Under the pieces are notes generated by a model. The model did no database searches. It was not told the DNA's origin and was given only the letters and a program-made list of their open reading frames with translations. A stretch of 64,000 nucleotides of DNA from Nitrospira_E sp052156535 (GTDB lineage: Bacteria > Nitrospirota > Nitrospiria > Nitrospirales > UBA8639): assembly GCF_052156535.1 (NCBI RefSeq), contig NZ_JBQKUP010000039.1, positions 124,001 through 188,000 on the forward strand. The letters are read 5' to 3'. The position numbers and the translations under genes were made by a program. Each line of letters begins with the position of its first letter. The first letter of the stretch is position 1. Shown here one piece after another: positions 17,557 through 25,297 of this stretch.

Positions 17557-19872
17557 ATGCTTGCTGACGTTGTCCTGCCGGCCAGACGGTTCCAGGTTTT
17601 TACCTATCAAGTTCCTCCCCATCTGCTTTCCCTGTTGTATGTGGGAAGTCCCGTGGTGGTCCCTTTAGGCTCTACTGTCGTCTCTGGAGTGGTCGTTACG
17701 CTCTTTGAAGCACCAAACCCTTATTCCCAGCAGACGAAGCTCCATCAAAAATCGTTACGTGCCATTCTTTCGTTGGAGGCAGATGCCGGGAACCGTCCTT
17801 TGGAGCACAACCTTCTTCAGCTGGTAGAAAAAATCTCTGATTATTATCTGGCTCCTCTCGCCGCATGCTTGCGGTTAATTGTCCCCCCACATTCGATACC
17901 AGTAGGAAGGCGAATATCCTTAACGGACGACGGCCGCCAGGCCTTACTGGATCGCTCGCTGGCATCTGACGTCCAGTTGATGCTTCGCAAGTTAGAACAG
18001 GCTTCCAGGGGATTACTCCGATCGTCTCTTATGCGAACGATAAAAAATGGTTCAGATATATTAACTCGTGCGAAAAAGAAGGGATGGATTATTGAACAGA
18101 CGACCCTGCCTTCAGGGTCCAAGGCTCAAAGTCCGGTTCGTGGAATCAGAGTTGGACGAAACTCCATGCATTCAGTTTCCCGAGGGCTATTTGATTCTCC
18201 TGAAGAATCAGGTGAACTCCCGGAATCTCTTCAACGTTCGGCGTCCAGTTTTAAAGACAACCGGAAATGGAAACAGTTGTTCTCTGCCGTCCAAGCCGGC
18301 GGTTTTCAGGAGGTGCCTGTGGTGGGATCGGAATTGGTTCGACAGGATCTGTTGTTCACGATAATTGAGACCATTCTGAATAAAGACCGTCGCGTCCTCA
18401 TCCTTGCTCCAGAAGTTCAACAAGCCGAAATCCTTGGCGAACAGATACGACGTGTTGGCAATATTCAGGTTGAGGTCTATCATGGCCATCTCTCGAAAAT
18501 AGTTCGTGCTGCTCGATGGGAAAGAATTCGACAGGGCGACGTGCAGGTCGTGGTGGGGACTCGATCAGCACTATTTCTGCCAGTTCCAAATTTGGGGCTC
18601 GTTTGGATCAATCAGGAGGAGGATCCGTCCTACAAAGATGAGCATCTTCCGTATTTTCACGCCCGGGAAGTCGCGCGAATGCGTGGAGAATGTGACCAGG
18701 CTCTCGTCGTGTATGGTTCGAGGTCGCCTTCCTTGGAACTCTACGGACGATATACAGAGCAGGTCGGTGAGGCATTGGAACGCTCCTCACAGCAGATTCC
18801 CCATGTGAATATGGTTGATTTACGGACCTTACCGTATGAGACCATCATGTCCCCGGCTTTAATCACCAGGATCACGCGGTCCTTAGACGAAGGGGAGCAA
18901 GTCATTTTACTTCTCAATCGTAAAGGGTTTTCCGGTGCGCTGGTGTGCCGGGATTGTGGAAAGGCTCCGAGCTGTCCCACCTGTGGAGTGGCCTTGAAAC
19001 TCTATCAGCGACCTTCCCGTTTGGTGTGCACCTACTGTGAGGGAATTCAACCAACCCCTGAAACCTGCCCCACGTGTCAGGGCAGGGTGTTTCGATTTTC
19101 CGGCATGGGAACGCAGCGACTGGAAGAAGAGGTGAGGCGACTTTTTCCGGCGGTTCCGGTTGCTCGGTTCGATCGGGAGAATGTAAAAACCCCCGACGCG
19201 GCTGATAGGATGTTACGCCAATTCCGGCAGAGGGATATTGGGGTAATGATCGGGACGGAATTTTTAGTTCATCAATCAGATCCACCTACGGCGCCGGTCA
19301 TTGGGTTTCCCCAAGCTGATTTTGGGCTCCATATTCCTGAATTCCGGTCAGCCGAACGAACCTTTCAGATGTTGTCGAAGGCTCTCAGTTTGGCCCGGAA
19401 GGGACAGGAGCCCGGAGAGGTAATTCTCCAAACCCGGATTCCTGATCATCATGTACTCACAGCCATTACGCACCAGTGTCCTCGAATGTTTTATGACCAG
19501 GAGCTGGAGTTGCGTGATCTCTTAGGGTATCCCCCGGCTACCCACCTAATATTATTGGTTGTGACGGGGGAGCAGGCGTCACGCGTGCAAAAAGTCGTGG
19601 ACTTTCTCCATCAACGATTGAAGGATTTTGAAGGGAAAAGACCTCCAGGTGCAGCGGGAAAAGGGGGCATGGGAACCCCAATGGTTCTGGGTCCGATGGC
19701 ATCTAAGAAACCAGGACGGATCAAGAAAAATCGTGTAATCTTTTTGATGAAAACGGCTGATTTATTGGAAGCACAGCGAGGCCTTCAAAGCCTTCAGCGG
19801 GAGTATGAAGCAGAATTTCCCAAAGATCCTGTCGTCGTTGAATTTAATGTGGACCCTATGGATATTCAATAG
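17557..19872 (+). CDS. priA: PriA-like primosomal protein N' with lost helicase motifs
   Basis: 771 residues. The N-terminal PriA DNA-binding domain is clear (ADVVLPARRFQVFTYQVP, GSPVVVPLG), as is the zinc region at 464-507 with four CxxC pairs (CRDCGKAPSCPTCG ... CTYCEG ... CPTCQG), followed by GMGTQRLEEEVRRLFP and a PriA-type C-terminal domain. The motor is degenerate: GxTGSGKTE (Walker A) reads VVGSELVRQD, DEEH reads NQEE, GSATPSLES reads GSRSPSLEL, and QVAGRAGR reads ALSLARKGQ. PriA restarts stalled replication forks; this copy should still bind DNA and possibly partner proteins but not hydrolyse ATP. Actinobacterial PriA proteins are a known precedent for loss of helicase motifs. Confidence 0.9.
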   Translation: MLADVVLPARRFQVFTYQVPPHLLSLLYVGSPVVVPLGSTVVSGVVVTLFEAPNPYSQQTKLHQKSLRAILSLEADAGNRPLEHNLLQLVEKISDYYLAPLAACLRLIVPPHSIPVGRRISLTDDGRQALLDRSLASDVQLMLRKLEQASRGLLRSSLMRTIKNGSDILTRAKKKGWIIEQTTLPSGSKAQSPVRGIRVGRNSMHSVSRGLFDSPEESGELPESLQRSASSFKDNRKWKQLFSAVQAGGFQEVPVVGSELVRQDLLFTIIETILNKDRRVLILAPEVQQAEILGEQIRRVGNIQVEVYHGHLSKIVRAARWERIRQGDVQVVVGTRSALFLPVPNLGLVWINQEEDPSYKDEHLPYFHAREVARMRGECDQALVVYGSRSPSLELYGRYTEQVGEALERSSQQIPHVNMVDLRTLPYETIMSPALITRITRSLDEGEQVILLLNRKGFSGALVCRDCGKAPSCPTCGVALKLYQRPSRLVCTYCEGIQPTPETCPTCQGRVFRFSGMGTQRLEEEVRRLFPAVPVARFDRENVKTPDAADRMLRQFRQRDIGVMIGTEFLVHQSDPPTAPVIGFPQADFGLHIPEFRSAERTFQMLSKALSLARKGQEPGEVILQTRIPDHHVLTAITHQCPRMFYDQELELRDLLGYPPATHLILLVVTGEQASRVQKVVDFLHQRLKDFEGKRPPGAAGKGGMGTPMVLGPMASKKPGRIKKNRVIFLMKTADLLEAQRGLQSLQREYEAEFPKDPVVVEFNVDPMDIQ

Positions 19873-19895
19873 GAGGGGTTTGGCCTTATAAGGGA

Positions 19896-20336
19896 TTAGC
19901 CTGATCGCCTTCTTGACTGTTTCTTCTGGTTTTTTGTTTTGGGAAGGGTGGTTGAAGGGGAGGTCGAGGTGTTCTTCTCTCGAGTGCGTTTGAAAATGCC
20001 ATAGGCAAAGGTCATCCAGAACACGCCGGAAAACAGGCCAAACAGCACGGCGGTGAAAATCCGTTCCAATTCTTCTAACGGAGGTTCGGGTCCCAGCTTT
20101 TGAAGATCGGCCATTTGCATGATGGGCCACGCCAAACTTTCCACTCCTAAAAGGAGTGTGGAAATTGCCCAGATAGTTCCAATAGAGGGACTTTTCCAGG
20201 CCAAAAGGAGGGCTAATCCGATGGCCAGAGCCATCCCCATAGGTACCGATAAGGCTCCCACTAATAACCAGAGTCCCACCGTCACGGTGAGGCTACCCAA
20301 CACAGCGTTCAGTTGATGCCACACCTGATCATTCAT
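19896..20336 (-). CDS. Small membrane protein with basic tail, unknown function
   Basis: 146 residues with about four hydrophobic segments (LGSLTVTVGLWLLVGAL, MGMALAIGLALLLAW, IGTIWAISTLLLGV, FTAVLFGLFSGVFWMTFAYG) and a C-terminal lysine/arginine-rich, Ser/Thr-rich tail predicted to be cytoplasmic. No family recognised. It ends 23 bp from the priA stop in a convergent arrangement. Confidence 0.65.
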   Translation of the reverse strand: MNDQVWHQLNAVLGSLTVTVGLWLLVGALSVPMGMALAIGLALLLAWKSPSIGTIWAISTLLLGVESLAWPIMQMADLQKLGPEPPLEELERIFTAVLFGLFSGVFWMTFAYGIFKRTREKNTSTSPSTTLPKTKNQKKQSRRRSG

Positions 20337-20445
20337 CTTGAATCGTCCTGAAAAGTCCTGTCAACGTTGCCCACCATATCATAGACTCTCGTTGCCCAGC
20401 ATCCTGTATGGTTTTGGTGACTGACCAACCGTGCGGGAATTCGAT

Positions 20446-21258
20446 CTAGCGACCAATATCACTCAAAGGTTCGGTGGTGAGGGTATAGGCACCGCGAGGG
20501 TTACGTGCCAAAAGGTTTGACTGAGGGAGGTCATCAGATTTTGGTGTGGGTTCACAATCCGGCGTGAGGACGATTCCCCAATGTGCATTTTCTTCACAAG
20601 TGTTTTCGAGGATAAGGGCCTTGGCGAGGTGAAAGAGAAGAATGCCGCTTAGCATATTTTCCCGACAGATGTTTTTAATCATATCGGGTCGAGTGCCCTC
20701 GTCCCGTGCGGCCATTCCAAAATGATGATTTCCAAAACATGTATTTTCGCGGAGATACGGTTGAGCTCCGGCAAACGAAAAAATACCGGACTCCCGATTA
20801 TGAGAGATCTCGTTGTCGAGCAAGGTCGGGCGGCAATCCGGTCCATAAATAACGACTCCGGATAAAAGCCCTTCTGTAGCCCTACAGTGAGATATGGTGC
20901 ACACCGAATCTAAAATATTCAGGGCGGAATGTTGGTCGCTACCCACATACCGAAACGTGATGCCACTGATCCGTCCGCCGGAAACTCGTTGAAGATAGCA
21001 AGGACCGCTCCGCCGGTTGAATATTGTGACCTGGTCCCGACCGGCGCCGACCAGATGGATGGTTCGCTCAGTCATTACCAACCGATCTTCATAAACCCCC
21101 GGTCGAATGAATATTTGATCATCTTGTTGCGCGTGAGCGAGAGCTTCGCTGGGTAGGGTGAAGCAACCCGGGCGCTCCACATCTACAATTAACGTTTTTC
21201 CCCCGAAAGGATTGGGTGGCGGTTCGTGAAGAGGTGATTGTTCAGTGGACAAGGCCAT
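20446..21258 (-). CDS. Right-handed parallel beta-helix repeat protein
   Basis: 270 residues. After PFGGKTLIVDVERPGCFTLP comes IFIRPGVYEDRL, the usual entry strand of NosD/pectate-lyase-like beta-helix proteins, then repeated turns with ISHN, ENTCFGNHHFG, KNICRENMLSGI and LENTCEENAHWGI at roughly 22-residue spacing, typical of PbH1 repeats. No signal peptide is visible, so it is probably cytoplasmic, unlike most secreted relatives. Function unknown; such folds bind carbohydrate or act as scaffolds. Confidence 0.8.
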   Translation of the reverse strand: MALSTEQSPLHEPPPNPFGGKTLIVDVERPGCFTLPSEALAHAQQDDQIFIRPGVYEDRLVMTERTIHLVGAGRDQVTIFNRRSGPCYLQRVSGGRISGITFRYVGSDQHSALNILDSVCTISHCRATEGLLSGVVIYGPDCRPTLLDNEISHNRESGIFSFAGAQPYLRENTCFGNHHFGMAARDEGTRPDMIKNICRENMLSGILLFHLAKALILENTCEENAHWGIVLTPDCEPTPKSDDLPQSNLLARNPRGAYTLTTEPLSDIGR

Positions 21259-21556
21259 CTCCTATTTCAAAATTGTTCCGTCAAACTGGGGCCATGAAAT
21301 CTACGGTGTAAATGTATTGAACGTCCTCAAACAGACCAATACAAACCGAAGGGTGAACCATACAGAAAACTCTTAGATTGGCATTTCATTATCTAAAATC
21401 CAAAGGAAAAATGCCTGTATTTTTGCCATTTCCAATTCTGGTATTGAAATTGCTTTGGTTTTTCACTTGTACAAAAAATAAATTCTAAAGTCTTTTTTGT
21501 CCAAAGGTATTTTTAATGTTCGAAGAATTATTCTGCATGAGGAGAGAAGTTTGATT
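21259..21556. other. AT-rich upstream region
   Basis: No supported gene. It separates two divergent genes and likely carries their promoters; the repeat pair at 21557-21619 lies at its right end. Confidence 0.45.
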
Positions 21557-21619
21557 CCCCTCAGTAATTTCAACTGCTTTTGTCAGAAAAGTCTGACTCC
21601 CCCTCAGTAATTTCAACTG
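21557..21619. repeat. Two identical 20-bp direct repeats, 43 bp apart, upstream of the di-haem gene
   Basis: CCCCTCAGTAATTTCAACTG occurs at 21557-21576 and again at 21600-21619. The start-to-start spacing of 43 bp is about four helical turns, putting both copies on the same DNA face. The copies are followed by T-rich tracts. They sit 50-115 bp before the proposed start at 21671 and may be activator or repressor sites, or leader elements. Confidence 0.6.
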
Positions 21620-21670
21620 TTTTCCCCCAGGAAAGCGAGATTTTTTATGCGACGGTATGAGAGGAGTAGT

Positions 21671-23248
21671 ATGTCCACGTTCTTTTTGTTCCTAGTGCTG
21701 AGCACGATGTCGTTTATAACAGATTTACCTGGAGCTCAGGCACAGGAAACCGATATCTTTCAACATCCTAATACTGAGCAGGCAGGGATTAAGAAATCAT
21801 TAGAGCAGCAAATTGGGGCTGGCCGGGGAAATATCAATACTCCCGATTCCTCGCTATACATCATTAACCGGGATCCGTTCCGCTCCATTCGTCGTGGCCG
21901 AAATCTCTTTCAACGAAAGTTCACCATATCTCAAGGGATGGGCCCACGCAATGGTGACGGGTTTGGAGATATTAGCGCTGATAACTCGCTGGGTGCAGGT
22001 TTAGCCGATAGTTGTGCGGCCTGCCATGGACGTCCTCGTAGCTCGGCGGGGTTTGGTGGAGACGTGTTTACCCGTCCTGATAGCCGGGATGCCCCGCATT
22101 TATTCGGATTAGGAATTATCGAAATGCTTGCCGATGAAATTACCCAGGATCTTCGACAAACCAGAGATCAGGCCATTGCCAGAGCCAAGGGTGGACGAAG
22201 TTCGGTGGAGGTCTCATTGAAGAGTAAAGGTATTTCCTATGGAAAAATTCGAGTCAATCCTGACGGTTCGGTGGATCCATTACGATTAGAAGGCGTCGAT
22301 GCGGATCTTCGGGTACGGCCATTTTTTCATCACGGGGGCACGATTTCCATCAGAGAATTCGTTGTGGGGGCATTAAATGGGGAAATGGGTATGGAAGCTT
22401 TTGATCCTGATCTAGCAAAGGCTGCTGGCGGTGAGAAAGTGGTGACGCCATCGGGAATGGTATTAAATGGAGAGACCGATACTATCGAAGCTCCTCCGGC
22501 TTCCAGTGAAAGTGATGATCCAGATCGAGATGGGGTCGCTAATGAAATTCCTGTGAGTGTGGTGGACCATCTTGAGTTTTATTTGTTGAATTATTTTAAA
22601 CCCGCCATTGGGCGCCAGACGTATGATACCGAAAAAGGTGAAAAGGTTTTCCAGGACATTCAATGTACCGGCTGTCATATCCAAAATTTGGTCATTGAGA
22701 GAGATCGGCGGGTGGCTGATGTGGAAACTTCGTTTAACGAACAGAAAGGGATATTTAATGACCTGTTCGCCGTGGCGACTCCTCTGTTCCAAGAAATCCC
22801 GGCATCGGGTTCGCCTTCGGTGAAAAAGGCAAAGGGACAGCGCTTTGTCGTCAAGAATATCTATGCGGATTTCAAACGCCATGACTTGGGCTCAACCTAT
22901 TGGGAACGCAACTTTGATGGCACGTTGACCAAGGAATTTATGACCGAACCACTCTGGGGAGTGGGTACGACCGCTCCTTACGGGCATGACGGGCGGAGTA
23001 TCGATCTATGGTCGGTCATCATGCGGCATGGCGGTGAAGCGAAGGAAGCGCGAGATCGGTTTGCCCGGTTACCGGATGTAAAGCAAGGGCAGGTAATCGA
23101 TTTTCTACAGACCTTGGTCTTGTTTCCGCCGGACGATACGGCTTCCAATTTGAATCCGGGGGATCCCCAGGCCCCGAATTTCCCCCAGTACGGCCATGGG
23201 AATATTGCCTTGCCTTCATTATTCAACAATCCCAGGGATTTGGAATAA
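21671..23248 (+). CDS. Di-haem DUF1111 (DHOR-like) oxidoreductase, exported
   Basis: The start is set at ATG 21671 because GAGAGGAGTAGT precedes it; the frame is open from 21647. About 525 residues. A signal peptide (MSTFFLFLVLSTMSFI, cleaved near AQAQE) sends it to the periplasm. Two CxxCH motifs, SCAACHG and CTGCHIQ, sit near residues 115 and 332 of the shorter form. Family traits are AADSLGAGLAD-like context, PLWGVGTTAPYGHDGRS, IMRHGGEA and a C-terminal LQTLVLFPPDD. Relatives are described as thiol oxidoreductase-like or peroxidase-like di-haem proteins; the electron partner is unknown. A strong stem-loop follows the gene. Confidence 0.88.
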   Translation: MSTFFLFLVLSTMSFITDLPGAQAQETDIFQHPNTEQAGIKKSLEQQIGAGRGNINTPDSSLYIINRDPFRSIRRGRNLFQRKFTISQGMGPRNGDGFGDISADNSLGAGLADSCAACHGRPRSSAGFGGDVFTRPDSRDAPHLFGLGIIEMLADEITQDLRQTRDQAIARAKGGRSSVEVSLKSKGISYGKIRVNPDGSVDPLRLEGVDADLRVRPFFHHGGTISIREFVVGALNGEMGMEAFDPDLAKAAGGEKVVTPSGMVLNGETDTIEAPPASSESDDPDRDGVANEIPVSVVDHLEFYLLNYFKPAIGRQTYDTEKGEKVFQDIQCTGCHIQNLVIERDRRVADVETSFNEQKGIFNDLFAVATPLFQEIPASGSPSVKKAKGQRFVVKNIYADFKRHDLGSTYWERNFDGTLTKEFMTEPLWGVGTTAPYGHDGRSIDLWSVIMRHGGEAKEARDRFARLPDVKQGQVIDFLQTLVLFPPDDTASNLNPGDPQAPNFPQYGHGNIALPSLFNNPRDLE

Positions 23249-23281
23249 GCGGTTTTTTTTGCTCTTATCTGGCCAATAGTC

Positions 23282-23314
23282 TCAAGCCCGTGAGTTAAAA
23301 GCTCACGGGCTTGA
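23282..23314. terminator. Perfect 13-bp stem-loop after the di-haem gene
   Basis: TCAAGCCCGTGAG, loop TTAAAAG, then CTCACGGGCTTGA: a fully paired stem 34 bp after the stop. It lacks a clear T-run on the plus strand, so it may be a weak or mRNA-protecting terminator. Confidence 0.6.
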
Positions 23315-23590
23315 ACCCTCCCTCGCTATTGGGGATTTTCCCCATGGCCCTTTTCATTTTTGTGCGGTGGAACATCAAGCAGGAAGAACAAACCACATGG
23401 TTTTCAATTTCCTTGCTTCTCACTCCATTTGCTTTTCGCCTCATCCCTCATTGTTACGCGTTCCAAAGCAATGTTGAAGGTCTATTTTGATTTGTATCGG
23501 TCGGCAACAAACACAAGCGGTATGGGGTTGGAATCGGGAGAAGGCTTTGCTTGCCGATAAGAATGTCCTGAGGTATGGCAGGTGAGCGCG
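23315..23590. other. Intergenic stretch, nothing supported
   Basis: A 66-codon plus-strand ORF (23360-23560) has no ribosome binding site and no protein-like composition; I do not count it as a gene. Confidence 0.5.
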
Positions 23591-24259
23591 TTAATTGTTC
23601 TCAAATGCTTGACGGGTTGCGAAGACCTCCCCTGGATGGATCAGGAGCAGGCAATCGCCATCAACCGGATCCTTGTGAAATAGCGCAAAGGTGAGGCAGA
23701 GCTGAGGGGTGGGTTCGGGAGGAAATTGTAACAAGATAGGAACATCCACCAGCGAAGTTGGTGTTTTCAGGATGGCCAACCTGAGGCGGACAGCCACCAG
23801 TGTATCGCGTAGACGGGTTTGAATAAGTTCTTCGGTATAATCCGATGAAGGAGTGATGTATTGATCCCAGAGCGGGTTGGTCATGCCTACGCAAAAATCC
23901 AGCCCCACGCTTTGTGCGATTGGTGTGACATCTTTAAGTATTCCGGATTCAATGGCTTCTTTTCGAGACCGGATCGGGAGTGATTCAAATTCAGCAGGAA
24001 TATCCCCGGAATTGAGTGAAAGACCTGATTGGGACGGTTCAGAAAAACCTGAAGGCAAAAGATCGGAACTTTCCGGAGACTGGGTGTGTTCTTCTTCTGA
24101 AGGATTAAGATCGTTCAAGGGGGTCTTCCCTAATGCTTGAAGAAGACCTTCATAGACGGCTTTGGCAGAATCCGTCCACGAATCATTCATCGGCAATCCC
24201 CGAAAGGCCGCCTCAGAAGCTTTTTTCTCATCATGGGTTAAAACACGTTGAACTTTCAT
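23591..24259 (-). CDS. Hypothetical protein, conserved-looking C-terminal domain
   Basis: The start is placed at ATG 24259 (MKVQRVLTHDEKKASEAAF) rather than the TTG at 24301. About 222 residues: a helical N-terminal segment (~1-45), a low-complexity Ser/Pro/Glu linker (~50-105), and a folded C-terminal half with DVTPIAQSVGLDFCVGMTNP, RLRDTLVAVRLRLAILKTP and LCLTFALFHKDPVDGD. No signal peptide or membrane segment. It lies 183 bp downstream of the DUF2294 gene on the same strand and, with it, is divergent from dabA. Function unknown. Confidence 0.7.
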   Translation of the reverse strand: MKVQRVLTHDEKKASEAAFRGLPMNDSWTDSAKAVYEGLLQALGKTPLNDLNPSEEEHTQSPESSDLLPSGFSEPSQSGLSLNSGDIPAEFESLPIRSRKEAIESGILKDVTPIAQSVGLDFCVGMTNPLWDQYITPSSDYTEELIQTRLRDTLVAVRLRLAILKTPTSLVDVPILLQFPPEPTPQLCLTFALFHKDPVDGDCLLLIHPGEVFATRQAFENN

Positions 24260-24442
24260 ATTCTCAAAGATAAGGCAAATCCCCTGGAAGTCAAGACTCA
24301 AATTTTTCGGTCAATCCAAAATGCCGGGAAATGGAGAAAAAAGGAAATAGAAAACCGGTACATGAGAATTCCTAGACGGTGTTACCGCCCCGTTTATTTA
24401 CAGGGAACCTGTGAGGTGGTTGATGTCTCAGATAGAGGCTGT

Positions 24443-24850
24443 TTACCGGAATGTCGCCTCCAAATCACGATCTAAAGTCAGGACGATGATGCGTTCTTCG
24501 ATCCGGGTATCGATATCCGTAAATAGGGCAGTTGTTTCCGCACCAGTGATCTCCAGGATTTCACGACACAGTTGCTCTCTTCCTTGGGAGATGAGATTTT
24601 GGCGCATCTGTTTGACCATTCCAATGCCTTCTTCACTCTTAGCCAGTTGGCGTTCGGCTGGCGTAAGAACGCCTTTGAGCCGAATGAGGATGGTGTCGCG
24701 TAGAAGGCTGGCTCGAACATCGGTGGGTCCGCGGCCCATGAATTCCTGTTCAAATTTAATGATGGCATTTCGGATCGCCGATTCCATTTCACCTCGTGTG
24801 AAGAGGGGTTTCATAGAGAAATGCTTTCCGGCAAGACGCACCTTGCCCAT
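24443..24850 (-). CDS. DUF2294 (YbcI-like) protein
   Basis: 135 residues, soluble. Motifs FTRGEMESAIRNAIIKFEQEFMGRGP, VRASLLRDTILIRLKGVLTPAE and LFTDIDTRIEERIIVLTLDRD match DUF2294, the family of Bacillus subtilis YbcI. In Bacillus that gene sits near ybcC (DUF2309, the DabA family) and other putative carbon-uptake genes. Here it is divergent from dabA, 447 bp away. That recurring neighbourhood suggests a regulatory or accessory role in DIC uptake, but the function is unknown. The start could be the internal Met 13 codons later (MKPLFTRGE). Confidence 0.8.
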   Translation of the reverse strand: MGKVRLAGKHFSMKPLFTRGEMESAIRNAIIKFEQEFMGRGPTDVRASLLRDTILIRLKGVLTPAERQLAKSEEGIGMVKQMRQNLISQGREQLCREILEITGAETTALFTDIDTRIEERIIVLTLDRDLEATFR

Positions 24851-24887
24851 TCACTATCGATCGATCACAATCCCGTAGGAAAGAATG

Positions 24888-25082
24888 TCAGGAGCTTGAG
24901 GAACAACCTGTCCCCCTGATATAAGCGTATTGTTCATGTGAGGTCAAGAAGACAATGGACTTCTCCTCGAATGCCTGAGGAGGGTGGTAACTGTGCTGGT
25001 TTTGACCTTGATCGTAGAACGGGTTTGTCGGATCGCCTGCATCATTCACCATGTGATTGAGGTACGCGATAGCATAAGCCAA
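24888..25082 (-). CDS. Possible 64-residue small protein, uncertain
   Basis: A TTG at 25082 is preceded by AGGAG with nine bases spacing. The translation (AYAIAYLNHMVNDAGDPTNP, then PFYDQGQNQHSYHPPQAF) looks protein-like and the frame is also open for seven codons upstream. It overlaps the left arm of the hairpin at 25075, which weakens the case. No family recognised. Confidence 0.3.
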   Translation of the reverse strand: MAYAIAYLNHMVNDAGDPTNPFYDQGQNQHSYHPPQAFEEKSIVFLTSHEQYAYIRGTGCSSSS

Positions 25083-25135
25083 CCGAGTGATCTCCTGAAG
25101 CTAAAAGGAGGAGACGCCCATCGGTTGGCTTTTTT
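25075..25135 (+). terminator. Nested hairpin with T-run upstream of dabA
   Basis: Outer stem AAGCCAACCGA (25076-25086) pairs with TCGGTTGGCTT (25121-25131), followed by TTTTTATT; an inner stem CTCCT/AGGAG sits inside. It has the form of a rho-independent terminator reading rightward, 160 bp before dabA. A closely related hairpin lies at 28726-28777, after dabA. Confidence 0.6.
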
Positions 25136-25297
25136 ATTGTAAATAGAGTGTATGCACGCTGCTAAATTAACTTAAATCTAATGAGTTGGGTGCATGGGCT
25201 TGTCAGGCTTTCCCCTCTGCCATTTCACCCTGATTCCCGTTATTTTAAACAGGAAGAGCGCAAATGATTCCTTTAAACCTTAATTCGACGCTACAAG

